The notes under the pieces: model-generated | What the model was told of the DNA's origin: nothing | Database searches by the model: none | What the model saw: the letters and a program-made list of their open reading frames with translations, nothing else | Translations under genes and position numbers: made by a program | Shown: positions 52,996-62,423 of the stretch, in pieces | Numbering within the stretch: position 1 is the first letter of the stretch | Layout of the letters: every line of letters begins with the position of its first letter | NCBI GenBank assembly: GCA_040394635.1 | Contig: JBEBRW010000016.1 | Span: 1 to 64,000 of the forward strand | Length of the DNA: 64,000 nucleotides | Reading direction: 5' to 3' | Origin: UBA5239 sp040394635 | GTDB taxonomy: Bacteria > Verrucomicrobiota > Lentisphaeria > Victivallales > Victivallaceae

Positions 52996-54195
52996 ATGAG
53001 TATTGAATTCAATACCGTGGAGGAAGTGGTCGAGGCGCTGAAGCGCGGCGAAATGGTCGTCGTCACCGATGATGAAAACCGTGAGAACGAGGGCGACCTG
53101 ATCGGCGCCTCCGCCAGGGTCACCCCTGAAATGATCACTTTTATGGCCACTCACGCCCGCGGGCTGGTTTGTGTGCCGCTGTCCGAGGAATACGCCGACC
53201 GCATCGGACTGGTGAACATGTCCTCGGCCGCCGACCCCTTCCGCACCGCGTTCACCCAGAGCGTCGACGTCAAGGAAGGCATCACCACCGGGATTTCCGC
53301 TTACGACCGCGCCAAAACGGTGGAAGCGCTGATCGATCCGGACAGTCGCCTGTGCGACTTCGCCACCCCCGGCCATGTCTTCCCGCTGATCGCCAAGAAC
53401 GGCGGCGTGCTGCGCCGCGCCGGCCACACCGAAGCTGCGGTGGACCTCACGCGCCTCGCCGGACTCGCACCCTCCGGCGTCATCTGCGAAATCATGAATG
53501 ACGACGGTACCATGGCCCGGCTCCCGCAGCTCGACGAATTCCGCAAGAAGCATAACCTCAAGTGGTGTTCCGTGGCCCAGCTCATTGCCTATCGCCGCCG
53601 CCACGAAGTGCTGGTGACGAAAGGCGATACCGCGCGTCTCCCGACGATGTTCGGCAACTTCAAAATCTGCGGCTTCCGCTCCAAGACCGACGGGCAGGAG
53701 CACGTGGCGCTGATCTACGGCGACGTCGAAGGACAGGAAAATGTCCTGACCCGCGTCCACAGCGAATGCCTCACCGGCGACGTTTTCGGCTCGCTCCGCT
53801 GCGATTGCGGCTCACAGCTTCACGCCGCCATGAAACAGATCGCCGCCGAAGGGCGCGGCATCATCGTTTACATGCGCCAGGAAGGGCGCGGCATTGGCAT
53901 TTACAACAAGATCAAGGCGTACAAGCTGCAGGATGAGGGACACGACACCGTCGAGGCCAACGAAAAGCTCGGTTTCGCCGCCGACCTGCGCGAATACGGC
54001 ATCGGGGTCCAGATCATCCTCGAGCTCGGCGTAAAGTCGATCCGGCTGATGACCAACAATCCCTGCAAGATCATTGGCCTGAAGGGCTACGGGCTGGAAA
54101 TCACCGAGCGCGTGCCGCTGCTGGTCGACAATCTGCCGGAAGAAGCCAAGCACTACATGAACACCAAAAAAGAAAAGATGGGACACCTGATTTAA
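52996..54195 (+). CDS. ribBA: 3,4-DHBP synthase / GTP cyclohydrolase II
   Basis: A 399-residue bifunctional enzyme for the first steps of both branches of riboflavin synthesis. Residues 1-200: RibB with DDENRENEGDLIGAS (Asp/Glu metal site) and the HTEAAVDL motif. Residues 205-399: RibA with the zinc Cys residues in HSECLTGDVFGSLRCDCGSQ and the catalytic RQEGRGIGIYNKI. Both sets of active residues look intact. Controlled by the FMN riboswitch before it. AAGGAG precedes the ATG. Confidence 0.96.
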   Translation: MSIEFNTVEEVVEALKRGEMVVVTDDENRENEGDLIGASARVTPEMITFMATHARGLVCVPLSEEYADRIGLVNMSSAADPFRTAFTQSVDVKEGITTGISAYDRAKTVEALIDPDSRLCDFATPGHVFPLIAKNGGVLRRAGHTEAAVDLTRLAGLAPSGVICEIMNDDGTMARLPQLDEFRKKHNLKWCSVAQLIAYRRRHEVLVTKGDTARLPTMFGNFKICGFRSKTDGQEHVALIYGDVEGQENVLTRVHSECLTGDVFGSLRCDCGSQLHAAMKQIAAEGRGIIVYMRQEGRGIGIYNKIKAYKLQDEGHDTVEANEKLGFAADLREYGIGVQIILELGVKSIRLMTNNPCKIIGLKGYGLEITERVPLLVDNLPEEAKHYMNTKKEKMGHLI

Positions 54196-54256
54196 CGCAG
54201 CAAACGGTACCGGGCGGGATTCACGCTACAGGACGCCTGCATCCGCAAAATCGTGT

Positions 54257-55372
54257 TTACTTGACCTGCCAGATGAAGCTTTCCCAGGGGCCGGCATTCT
54301 TGATGGCGAGGATGCCGTTTTTCAGGATGGCTTGAGTGGCGGCGGTTTTGCCCCACGGGGCCAGGTCGCCGTTGAGGGGGGCGTTCGGCAGGGCTTTGAG
54401 GTTCAGGACCAGGTCGCGGGGCTCGCGGCTTTCGTTGGTCAGGATGATGAAATTGCCTTTCGGGCGCGCCCAGTAGGCGATATTGATTTTGTTGTTGAAG
54501 TTGAAATCATAACAGTAACCGGTGACTTCCCACGGCTTGTCGACGATGTCGGTGAATTCCCGGATCTCGCGGACGACCGGCTTCAAGCTGTCCTCGAAAA
54601 ATGCTTTGCCCTGCGGGCGGTCCGTATGGCAGTGCCAGTAAGAAAAATAAAACAGGCCATGAATGCCGTAAGTCAGCGAACTGAGACTCATATAGCGCAT
54701 TTCCGTGAAATTCGGGTAACGCAGGGTTTCGCGGTACTGCTCCGGCGCCTGACCTTTGAAGCAGGAAAAATCGCAGGCTTGCAGGACCGGAATGAACGGC
54801 GTGCCGGGGAGTTTCATCCGTGCGGCTGTGGCGATGAAATTATTGACCTGTTCGAGCGGCGCATTCGGAAACTGCTGGCCGCGCACCGGATAGAGGTCCA
54901 CCATCCAGCGGTCGGTGAACCCGCGGGTATTTTCCCAATTGGTGCGCCAATGGATCACCAGCGTGGTAGGAATCGCTGAAACGGCCCGGATTTGAGCAAT
55001 GATCTGCGCCATGACCGCCAGATCACCGGTATACGGTTCATCCCAGACATACCACATGCCGAGTGCCGGGTGATCTTTAACCGCGTCAGTCAATTTCCGC
55101 AGCTTTTCCGGCCAATCCTTTTCTTTTGCCATCCATTTGCCGCCGATGTCGAACATGACCTTCATTTTATGTTTGGCCGCCAGGTCCAGTATCCGCGACG
55201 GCGACTCGGCCGCATAAGAGTGATAGCTCTGGACATAGTTGAATCCGGCGTCGGACAACGTCTGATATACGGCATCGGTCTGCGGGTCGGCGGAGTACAT
55301 GCCGAGGATGAATTCCTCCGCGTGAAGTGACAACAGGGCAGAGACGAACAGGAACAGTAGGGCTTTTTTCAT
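54257..55372 (-). CDS. Secreted TIM-barrel glycosidase-like protein (copy 2)
   Basis: A 371-residue exported protein (signal MKKALLFLFVSALLSLHA). Segments FILGMYSADPQTDAVYQTLS, KVMFDIGGKW, GMWYVWDEPYTG and GIHGLFYFSYWH look like the strands of a (beta/alpha)8 glycosidase barrel; the Glu of WDEP is a candidate acid/base. The C-terminal 90 residues form a small beta domain as in many glycosidases. A paralogue precedes it with an ATGA overlap. No described CAZy family recognised; carbohydrate action is inferred from fold and neighbours. Confidence 0.7.
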   Translation of the reverse strand: MKKALLFLFVSALLSLHAEEFILGMYSADPQTDAVYQTLSDAGFNYVQSYHSYAAESPSRILDLAAKHKMKVMFDIGGKWMAKEKDWPEKLRKLTDAVKDHPALGMWYVWDEPYTGDLAVMAQIIAQIRAVSAIPTTLVIHWRTNWENTRGFTDRWMVDLYPVRGQQFPNAPLEQVNNFIATAARMKLPGTPFIPVLQACDFSCFKGQAPEQYRETLRYPNFTEMRYMSLSSLTYGIHGLFYFSYWHCHTDRPQGKAFFEDSLKPVVREIREFTDIVDKPWEVTGYCYDFNFNNKINIAYWARPKGNFIILTNESREPRDLVLNLKALPNAPLNGDLAPWGKTAATQAILKNGILAIKNAGPWESFIWQVK

Positions 55373-56520
55373 TTTTCCAGCTTCCAAATAAATGTTTCCC
55401 AGGGCTGTGCCTCGGGGACGGTTAAAATTGATTTCTGCAGTGAATAATTGCCGGCGCGGGTGAAGCCCCACGGAACAAGTTTACCTGCCTTCGGAAAATC
55501 TTTCAACGTGCTCAAGTCGAGGTTGATCGCCCGGGTTTCCGGTGAATCATTGGCCAGGATAATATAACTGCCGCCCGGCCTCGACCAGAAAGCCAGGTTG
55601 ACGTGCTCCTTGCGCTCCAAAGCCGAATCGCGGGCGGTCACGTTCCACGGCGCGTCGATCAGGTCGGTGAAACTCACGATGTCGCTGACCACCGGCTTGA
55701 ATGCCGTATCGAAAAATTCCTGTCCTTCCGGCCGGTTGAGGTGAGCGTGATACAGCGAGAAAAAGAATATCCCGTTGACTCCGTAGCTCAAACTGGAGAA
55801 ACACATGAAGCGCATTTCCGTGAGATTCGGGAACCGCAGCGTGTCGCGGTATTGTTCGGGCGCCTGACCTTTGAAACAGGAGAAATTGCAGGACTGCAGC
55901 ACCGGGATAAACGGCGTGCCCGGTTTGCGGTACGCGGTGGCGGCATTGCGCATCATCCGGGAGAAATTCTGCTGGAGCGGCGCATTCGGAAACGGCTGTC
56001 CGCGTACCGGGTAATTGTCCGCCATCCAGATATCGGTATAGCCGCGGCTGTCCCAGTAATTGGCGCGTTCGTGAATGACCAGCGAGGTCGGGAGCGATGA
56101 TTTCGCCCGGATCATGGCGACTACTTCCTTCACGAGCGGCAGCTGCTTCGTTTCGGGCTCGTCCCAGACATACCACATGCCGAGCCCCGGGTGGCCTTTG
56201 ATCATATCGATGAGCCCTTGCATTTTTTCTTGCCAGCCGTCTTCTTTGGTGATCCATTTGCCACCGATGTCATACATTACTTTGAGGCCATGTTTTTCCG
56301 CCAGGTCGAGTATTCCGGAAGGGGAACCGGCCCCTGCGGAATTATAACTGTGCACATAGTTTATTCCGGCTTCCTTCAGCATGGCAAAGGTCTCATCGTT
56401 CTGCGGTTCCGCTGAGTAAACTCCAATAATAAATTCATCTTTGACATTGACCGGATCAACTGCAAAAACCGAATGGCAAGCAGCCGCCAGGCAAAAAATA
56501 AGTATCGACAATTTCTTCAT
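55369..56520 (-). CDS. Secreted TIM-barrel glycosidase-like protein (copy 1)
   Basis: A 383-residue paralogue of the protein at 54257, with signal peptide MKKLSILIFCLAAACHSVFA and the same landmarks: FIIGVYSAEPQNDETFAMLK, VMYDIGGKWITKEDGW, GMWYVWDEPETK, RGQPFPNAPLQ, GQAPEQYRDTLRFPNLTEMR. Similarity runs the full length, so the two arose by tandem duplication and may act on different linkages of one glycan. GAGGAG lies 6 nt before the ATG. It follows a pseudopilin gene by 22 nt. Confidence 0.7.
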   Translation of the reverse strand: MKKLSILIFCLAAACHSVFAVDPVNVKDEFIIGVYSAEPQNDETFAMLKEAGINYVHSYNSAGAGSPSGILDLAEKHGLKVMYDIGGKWITKEDGWQEKMQGLIDMIKGHPGLGMWYVWDEPETKQLPLVKEVVAMIRAKSSLPTSLVIHERANYWDSRGYTDIWMADNYPVRGQPFPNAPLQQNFSRMMRNAATAYRKPGTPFIPVLQSCNFSCFKGQAPEQYRDTLRFPNLTEMRFMCFSSLSYGVNGIFFFSLYHAHLNRPEGQEFFDTAFKPVVSDIVSFTDLIDAPWNVTARDSALERKEHVNLAFWSRPGGSYIILANDSPETRAINLDLSTLKDFPKAGKLVPWGFTRAGNYSLQKSILTVPEAQPWETFIWKLEK

Positions 56521-56542
56521 ACTTCGCTCCTCTTAGTTGAAA

Positions 56543-57217
56543 TTACCAAAGTTGATATATTGACAGGTTTTTTAGTTTTATATATTTGTAATAGTTCTCG
56601 CCCAGCCACCAGACGATTCGGTTTCCGTTGCCGACATTGAAATCCTGATTATTGCAGGCTCTGGCGTGTCCGTCGGCGAACAGGAAGTTCCCGGCGTCGC
56701 GATGACAGAGAAATGCGAAACTGCCGTCGTTGATGGAACTTACCGTATTGATAAGCGTAGGATAACGTCCCTCTACTCCGGAGCCTTTCGAAGCGTCTCC
56801 AAGCAGCAATACCCGCGAAGGAATCCGCAGCTTGCCCAGATAAATCCCCTGGTCTGCGACATTCGCGTAAACCACGCTGATAAACCCATAAGTTAAATAC
56901 CGCGCTCCCTCGCTGTAGTCGCCTTTCGTGTCGGGACAATACAGCGCCTTATCCTTCAAGCTCATATATCCGGCTTTGGTCAAAGCCATGTTCCACACGG
57001 AGTTTATCACATCTGCTCCATAATACGAAATAATCGTTTCGTTGTTGTCGTCCAGATACATCCGGACCGCCGTTCCCACCTGCTTGATATTGCTGAGACA
57101 CGAAGTTGTCCTGGCCCGCTCCCGCGCCGAGTTCAGCGCCGGCAGCAGCATCGCCGCGAGGATTGCTATAATTGCAATTACCACGAGAAGTTCAATAAGT
57201 GTAAAATCTTTTTTCAT
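56543..57217 (-). CDS. Pseudopilin-like protein (type II secretion/DUF1559 type)
   Basis: A 224-residue protein with a type IV prepilin leader: MKKDFTLIELLVVIAIIAIL (Phe5 after cleavage, Glu at +5), then AAMLLPALNSARERAR. The soluble part has the CHRDAGNFLFADGHARACNN motif (typically H-x-G-x-N-x-x-F-x-D-G-H) seen in the many pseudopilins of Lentisphaerota/Planctomycetota. It is exported and lies between its regulator and two glycosidase-like genes, so it may help assemble or anchor the secreted system. AGGAG lies 8 nt before the ATG. Confidence 0.85.
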   Translation of the reverse strand: MKKDFTLIELLVVIAIIAILAAMLLPALNSARERARTTSCLSNIKQVGTAVRMYLDDNNETIISYYGADVINSVWNMALTKAGYMSLKDKALYCPDTKGDYSEGARYLTYGFISVVYANVADQGIYLGKLRIPSRVLLLGDASKGSGVEGRYPTLINTVSSINDGSFAFLCHRDAGNFLFADGHARACNNQDFNVGNGNRIVWWLGENYYKYIKLKNLSIYQLW

Positions 57218-57241
57218 TTGCCATTCTCCTTTTTGGTTTTA

Positions 57242-58261
57242 CTAATCTTTCATGACTAAATCTGTTTTAAGCAACTGATTTCCGCCGCCGGAATCTTCGA
57301 TGCAATACCGGACCGCCAGATGGGCCATTTTCCGGTACGGCACAACAATTTCATGGACATATTTTTTGTAAGTGGCATCGTCCGGTATCCGGTTGAAAGT
57401 CATCACCTCGATATCGTCGGACACTTTGATTCGCCGGTCATCCAGAGCCGCCATCAGAAACGGCATCAGAAGCCCTTGAGCGGAGAGAATCGCCGTCACT
57501 CCGGAAGACAGCAAACGTTCAAACTGGGAATTATCTTTATCCAGACTCCACGGCAACACATATTCAGATTTCACCTCGAGCCCGGCTTCTTTCATGGCGT
57601 GGAGATATCCCTGATGGCGCAGGTGGATATCAGCGTTGTTCGGATAATGAATGAAACCGAGTTTCCGGTGACCGCGTTCAATCAATTTTTCCATCCCCTG
57701 TCTGGCCGCGGCAAAATGGTCGATACTGAAATAAACAATATCCGGTTCGTTTTCAATAACCCGGTTGATAATGACCACCTTATTGTTTGCCGCCGCTTTC
57801 CGGACAAGATCCAGCTGATTATCTTCCGGCCAGGGCCAAATGAAATTACTCTCCGTGGGCACCCGGCTGCCCACATAGGAACTCAATGGCAGGGCAGTCA
57901 TTTCAACGCCGAGCTCATGACACTCCGCCATGACCCCCATCAAAAACTTGTAGATGGAGGTATTCGGCTCGACAATATCATACTTCTGCGGCACAGTCAC
58001 GGTGATTTTCCGGGCCTGCTTGCTGAGCGACTCCACGTAAGTTCCGCGGCCCTGTTCGCGCCGCAGGACTCCTTCATTTTCGAGCTCGGACAATGCCTGC
58101 CGGACAGTCGCCTTGGAGACTTTGTACCGCTCCATCAGTTCGCTTTCGGAGGGAATCAGGGCGCCGACCGAATACTCATCCGACTCGATCTTCGAATAAA
58201 TAATATCGCGCAACTGCAAATATTTGGTCAGTCCTTTGCGCTTCTGTAGCCCTATCATCAT
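57242..58261 (-). CDS. GntR/LacI hybrid transcriptional regulator
   Basis: A 339-residue repressor joining a GntR winged HTH (IPSESELMERYKVSKATVRQ, ALSELENEGVLRREQGRGTY) to a LacI/periplasmic-binding-like sugar domain (VIINRVIENEPDIVYFSIDH, RGHRKLGFIHYPNN). This AraR-like combination senses sugars. Its promoter has a perfect palindrome at 58284-58295 after the -10 box, so it is self-regulated. The pseudopilin and the two glycosidase-like genes follow on the same strand with gaps of 24 and 22 nt, so the four form one sugar-induced operon. Confidence 0.88.
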   Translation of the reverse strand: MMIGLQKRKGLTKYLQLRDIIYSKIESDEYSVGALIPSESELMERYKVSKATVRQALSELENEGVLRREQGRGTYVESLSKQARKITVTVPQKYDIVEPNTSIYKFLMGVMAECHELGVEMTALPLSSYVGSRVPTESNFIWPWPEDNQLDLVRKAAANNKVVIINRVIENEPDIVYFSIDHFAAARQGMEKLIERGHRKLGFIHYPNNADIHLRHQGYLHAMKEAGLEVKSEYVLPWSLDKDNSQFERLLSSGVTAILSAQGLLMPFLMAALDDRRIKVSDDIEVMTFNRIPDDATYKKYVHEIVVPYRKMAHLAVRYCIEDSGGGNQLLKTDLVMKD

Positions 58262-58283
58262 CGATTCCTTTACGGTTGTTCAG

Positions 58284-58295
58284 ACGTTCGAACGT
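58284..58295. promoter_or_regulatory. GntR/LacI-hybrid operator
   Basis: ACGTTCGAACGT, a perfect 12-bp palindrome, 7 nt after the -10 box of the regulator gene. Confidence 0.72.
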
Positions 58296-58302
58296 TTATA
58301 AT

Positions 58303-58330
58303 ATTATACGTCCATTCCGCCGGATGTCAA
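58303..58330 (-). promoter_or_regulatory. Promoter of the GntR-pseudopilin operon
   Basis: TTGACA (58325-58330) and TATAAT (58303-58308) on the minus strand, 16 nt apart: both consensus boxes are perfect. Confidence 0.85.
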
Positions 58331-58387
58331 TACCTTTTCCGGAAAATTCTTCAGGAAAATTTGTGGAGCTTGGGGAGAGGACGACAA

Positions 58388-58488
58388 ATCAAAAGACGAA
58401 AAAGACATGAATGACATAAAGGACGGCTTCCGCTTAAAACGTGACTGTCATTTGCGTCATTTGCGTCATTTTAGTCTTTGACTTGATT
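58388..58488. repeat. 9-bp-phased GAC hairpin (locus D)
   Basis: GAC at 58395, 58404, 58413 and 58422, and GTC at 58447, 58456, 58465 and 58474, all exactly 9 nt apart. The two halves (ATCAAAAGACG... and ...GTCTTTGACTTGAT) face each other as a long imperfect hairpin. It lies between the end of the DUF4838 gene and the promoter of the GntR operon. Confidence 0.6.
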
Positions 58489-58518
58489 TTTGGCGGCCCC
58501 TTCCGGGAGGTATGCTTT

Positions 58519-60795
58519 TTATTTTTTTCTCAGGAGAAAATGGTCCATGAGAATTTTATGGTTCTCTTTATCATATCTCATGGACGCATACACATCCCAT
58601 TCCGCCTCCCTGTCGTTTTCATCAAAGAGATGCCCCAGTGCCACAAATCCGACTAAGCCCGGAGGTTCCCCCGAACTGGGCAGTGAAAAATGACAATCAT
58701 TGGAAAGCTTGACGGTTGCCAGTTTGTATAAATGATACCCTTCTGTTTGCATGACCTTTTCGGAAGGGATATCGACGATGGCGACATTTTTGTTCAAGGT
58801 ATAGTCATGAAGAACAAACCTCAACTCCTTGTCGGGGTTTGAACGCGCCGCATAACCGAAGGGCGACGAGGGCTCCGGCCGGGCGAAACTCTTGTTGATA
58901 TATGGGATCGCCTGCTTGGCCACGACTCCGGGGGCGTCGAAACCGTCAGGCAGTGGAATGCCTTTGCCCAGCAGGTAAAGGCTCCTGGCGCAGTGGAAGA
59001 AGCGCTCCTTGCGCCGCTCCCGGGGGCCGGGCTTGCCGATGCTTTTGTCGAACAGCACATTCATGTTCTGCGTATAGCGCTCAAAAACGGTATCCAGCTC
59101 TTTGTCTGCGTCCGGTAGTTCCCGGCGTATCCCCGGCCAGATAGCCAGTGTATTCAAATCCAGGTTGATCCTGGTTGTCCGCACGTGATAAAGTTCATTT
59201 TCCTGACCGGCCGTGAGTTGTTCCATTTCATCAAAAAGCTTTTGCCAGCGCAGGAGATTGGCGGGGTTGACATAGGACAGGATTCGCTCGTCCGGGTTCC
59301 ATCTCAGATAACATTTTTCCTTTGCCAGCAGCTCTTCCAGTTCCTTGAAATATTCATGCATTTTTCCGGCGGCGGCGCCATAATAGGAATCGAAGAAATC
59401 CTTGATCAGTTCCTGTTCATCCAGGCCGATATCGTTGGAAAGCTGGACGATCAGGTAGGTTTGGAGCGGCATGAATCCCAGGTTTTCATTGGCGCAGTGC
59501 TCTATGAACAGAACCTTCATATCGAATTTGGCGGCGCTCCGCAGGTCCCTGACCAGGCGGTTGATATTGCCCGTCAATGGATAAGCGAGTCCCGGGCGGC
59601 AGTAGGTGTTCGAGTAATACCAGAGCGACATGCTGTTTGAAATTCCGCTCCACTGCCGCAGCGCGCGGTAAATGCCGCGATTGGTGACGGATGTCCAGGG
59701 CTTGCTGAAATCCCCGGCGATCGGCGCGAAAAACGGCAGCAGGTTGTCCGGCAGTTTCTTCACATTGTGAGGCAGGGTTTCGGATGGGCCGTAATGAGCC
59801 AGGAAACGGATCATGATTTTCGGGTATTTCTCCTGGAACACCGGGGCCAGTTCCAGCAGGAAATCATATAACGGGCCCGCCTGCGACTGGTACTTGGCGG
59901 ACAGGTCGCGGCACGGGGCGCATTCGCACAATTCTCCGCTGATGTCGTTCTGGTCGACTTCGATTACCGCATAGCCGCCCGTATATTCGGCGGCCACGGT
60001 CAGCTCAAGATTTTCCATGAATGTTTTCCGCAAATCCGGGTTGGAAAGACAAAGCTGGTGATTGTCCACCCTTTTGCCGCCGCGCAGGGAAAAATATTCG
60101 GGATGCTCCTTGAAATATGCTTTGTCCTTCAATACCGGGAGGTTGCCGGGTGATACATAGGCAGGCACGTATTTGTTGAATGTATGAATGAACGGGCCCA
60201 GCTGGCGCGGAGCCAGCAGCTCGCCATGCTGCGTCATGCGCTGGCGGCGGAAAAAATCGGCAGCGGTTCCGACGCCCAGATTGTCCCATTGCGGATGGTA
60301 GGTATCGCGGAAATAGAAAGACGGAATGATGGAATGGCGGAACGGTTTAATCTGCAGATTCTCATGCCGCGGTATCCGCTTGTCGCCATAAGGCGTGTAC
60401 CAGCGGCACCCGATGATCCGGTCAAGGAAATCATAAACCGCGAAAATATTTCCCGTATCACCGGCGCCATACAGATAAATATCGTTTCCACTCGACAAAA
60501 TGACCCGCTCAAAATCCCGCAGTTTTTCACCGGGCCGTCCCACAAATATCCGTTTACTGAAGGACGCGGCCTCCGCTGCGGTTTTTATGTCGAAATCCGC
60601 CGCCGTAACCTGCCGCAGAATATCCCGCAGGTCGTTGACGGTTTCCTTTTCAAGTACGGACGGATTATCCGGAAGCACGATCACATATTCCGTTTGCCCG
60701 TTCACCGCCAGGTTCAGAATCTCTTCCCGGGCGGAACTTGAGACGAGTATGGAAAAAATTGCCAGTCCAATCATATATTTCAGATTCAATCTCAT
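58519..60795 (-). CDS. Secreted DUF4838 protein, glycoside-hydrolase-like
   Basis: A 758-residue exported protein (signal LKYMIGLAIFSILVSSSA). The N-terminal 130 residues match the alpha-glucuronidase-type N-domain (EYVIVLPDNPSVLEKETVND, RIFVGRPGEK, GAGDTGNIFAVYDFLDRIIG). The central DUF4838 region is a TIM barrel with DQNDISGELCECAPCRDLSA and LWYYSNTY. The C-terminus is a helical and beta accessory region. DUF4838 proteins are found in polysaccharide-degradation loci; substrate unknown. ATG 60795 has GGAG 7 nt upstream; a second ATG lies one codon earlier. Third gene of the IclR-linked operon. Confidence 0.8.
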   Translation of the reverse strand: MRLNLKYMIGLAIFSILVSSSAREEILNLAVNGQTEYVIVLPDNPSVLEKETVNDLRDILRQVTAADFDIKTAAEAASFSKRIFVGRPGEKLRDFERVILSSGNDIYLYGAGDTGNIFAVYDFLDRIIGCRWYTPYGDKRIPRHENLQIKPFRHSIIPSFYFRDTYHPQWDNLGVGTAADFFRRQRMTQHGELLAPRQLGPFIHTFNKYVPAYVSPGNLPVLKDKAYFKEHPEYFSLRGGKRVDNHQLCLSNPDLRKTFMENLELTVAAEYTGGYAVIEVDQNDISGELCECAPCRDLSAKYQSQAGPLYDFLLELAPVFQEKYPKIMIRFLAHYGPSETLPHNVKKLPDNLLPFFAPIAGDFSKPWTSVTNRGIYRALRQWSGISNSMSLWYYSNTYCRPGLAYPLTGNINRLVRDLRSAAKFDMKVLFIEHCANENLGFMPLQTYLIVQLSNDIGLDEQELIKDFFDSYYGAAAGKMHEYFKELEELLAKEKCYLRWNPDERILSYVNPANLLRWQKLFDEMEQLTAGQENELYHVRTTRINLDLNTLAIWPGIRRELPDADKELDTVFERYTQNMNVLFDKSIGKPGPRERRKERFFHCARSLYLLGKGIPLPDGFDAPGVVAKQAIPYINKSFARPEPSSPFGYAARSNPDKELRFVLHDYTLNKNVAIVDIPSEKVMQTEGYHLYKLATVKLSNDCHFSLPSSGEPPGLVGFVALGHLFDENDREAEWDVYASMRYDKENHKILMDHFLLRKK

Positions 60796-60810
60796 CATAA
60801 ATCTCCTGTG

Positions 60811-61365
60811 TCATTCCGGATCTGCAAACTTCGCTTTGATGCTTGTAATGACGAAGCTGCTCCTCGGGAGAACGGCAAACATGATTCGTATCTGGGAAAC
60901 TTTTCCCTTATCCGTATCCTGTATCCGCACCAGATGCGTAATTTCCTGTCCGTTTTCTGCCGTGGTATCAATCGTGAATGTCTTTTTGACTTCGGTCAGG
61001 AATGCGCGCTTTTCGCCGTAGGTATATACGCCTGTCTGGACACGCCCTTTTCCTTTTAGGCACAACGTGATTTCCAGGGAGTCTTCCCCGAATGCCGGAA
61101 AGAGCGGCGTGGTATAAAACGGCGTTTCACCTTGCGTAGGCAGGACTTCCACCTGCAGGGCGAGGCCCCCGTCTTTTTCCGTTTGAATCATTTTGGAAGT
61201 TCCGATCCAGGGCTTGTCGGCATAATTTTTGGTCCACCCGCTTGGAGCCGCGGCATCGACTTTCGAGCCTTGAAATGTGCCGTTCAGGGATAACGCTCCG
61301 TCCTCGGATGAGAATCCGGTCATGACTGCAAAGACGCCGGCTAAAACAAAAAGACATTTTCTCAT
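60811..61365 (-). CDS. Secreted beta-sandwich-like protein
   Basis: A 184-residue exported protein (signal MRKCLFVLAGVFAVMTGFSS). The mature part looks like a carbohydrate-binding-module-type beta sandwich: LSLNGTFQGSKVDAAAPSGW, LALQVEVLPT, LEITLCLKGKGRVQTGVYTY and KGKVSQIRIMFAVLPRSSFV. No family recognised. The start at 61365 has AAGGA 8 nt upstream. It lies 26 nt after the pseudopilin gene and 15 nt before the DUF4838 gene, which suggests a glycan-binding partner. Confidence 0.65.
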   Translation of the reverse strand: MRKCLFVLAGVFAVMTGFSSEDGALSLNGTFQGSKVDAAAPSGWTKNYADKPWIGTSKMIQTEKDGGLALQVEVLPTQGETPFYTTPLFPAFGEDSLEITLCLKGKGRVQTGVYTYGEKRAFLTEVKKTFTIDTTAENGQEITHLVRIQDTDKGKVSQIRIMFAVLPRSSFVITSIKAKFADPE

Positions 61366-61391
61366 GGTTTTTTCCTTATTTTCAGGTATTT

Positions 61392-62192
61392 TCAAAACAG
61401 GGGAAAGAGGAAGAAATTGGCGGTGTAATAAGTGAGGGGACGCCAGGTGTTCGGCTGGTAATACTGGGTGTCGCCCTCTTTCAGGCTGTCGCGGTAGATT
61501 TCCGGCTGCAGCCCGGCCGCATGTCCGTCGAAAAACAACATATTCATCGCATTGCTGTGCCTGGCCTGTGTATTGCCGCTGCCGTACGATTGAATATAGA
61601 CATAGCTCATGTAATATTGCGTTTTGCTCCAGGTACTGTTATCGATAAGAGAATCGCCGCCGAAAATAGTGACCGACGGTTTTTTCAGCGCTTTGGTGGA
61701 GATCCCATAGTATACGAAGTCCGACGTATCGATTTCCTGATAAAACGGGAGCTTGGTTTTGAATTCCGTCGAAAAATACAGTATCCCGTAAGTGAATTTA
61801 TAGGAGGAAGCATTGTCCAGAATGTAAGAAGTCAAAGGCAGGCCGGGACAGGCATAACTCTGGTATGTCCGGGGCATGAAGCCGTTGGCGGCCAGGGAAT
61901 ATCCCCAGCCCATGCCCGACGGCAGTGTCGTCTTTTCATAGATATAAGACTGGAACTCGGCATTGAACGAATCGGCATAGGAGATGATTCCGACTCCCAC
62001 CTGCTTCAGGTTATTCAGGCAGCTGACGGCTCTTGCCCGCTCCCTTGCCTTGTTCAGCGCGGGTAACAGCATGGCTGCAAGTATGGCTATGATCGCTATG
62101 ACTACCAGTAACTCGATAAGTGTAAAATAATTTCGACTTTTTCGTTGAAATCCGGTCGCCGCGCCAGGGTCAGATGAAGAAAATGCTTTCAT
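61392..62192 (-). CDS. Pseudopilin-like protein (DUF1559 type)
   Basis: A 266-residue protein. A 20-residue leader precedes YFTLIELLVVIAIIAILAAM, then LLPALNKARERARAVSCLNN; the soluble domain has ARHSNAMNMLFFDGHAAGLQ, the expected H-x-N-x-x-F-x-D-G-H motif. First gene of the operon with the beta-sandwich and DUF4838 proteins. AGGAG lies 9 nt before the ATG. A copy of the IclR-type operator (62238-62257) lies 46 nt upstream, so it should be controlled by the divergent regulator. Confidence 0.85.
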   Translation of the reverse strand: MKAFSSSDPGAATGFQRKSRNYFTLIELLVVIAIIAILAAMLLPALNKARERARAVSCLNNLKQVGVGIISYADSFNAEFQSYIYEKTTLPSGMGWGYSLAANGFMPRTYQSYACPGLPLTSYILDNASSYKFTYGILYFSTEFKTKLPFYQEIDTSDFVYYGISTKALKKPSVTIFGGDSLIDNSTWSKTQYYMSYVYIQSYGSGNTQARHSNAMNMLFFDGHAAGLQPEIYRDSLKEGDTQYYQPNTWRPLTYYTANFFLFPLF

Positions 62193-62237
62193 AATTCAAT
62201 GCTCCTTTTGAATTTTATGTGAAGGAATCAACAATGT

Positions 62238-62257
62238 AATCTCATATTGTAATATTA
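62238..62257. promoter_or_regulatory. IclR operator, left copy
   Basis: AATCTCATATTGTAATATTA, which matches the reverse complement of 62424-62443 at 18 of 20 positions. It is placed in front of the minus-strand pseudopilin operon. Confidence 0.65.
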
Positions 62258-62423
62258 GTATCCCATTTATAATAAACATTATAACACCGGTTTCGCATAA
62301 AATCAACTATGCAATTTGAAAAAGATTTAATTAATCATCTTGAAGATCAATATGCAGTCTTTTTTGTTTTCGGGATATTGATTTTTTCATAATGTGGTGT
62401 TATAATATATTATATTGAGATTA

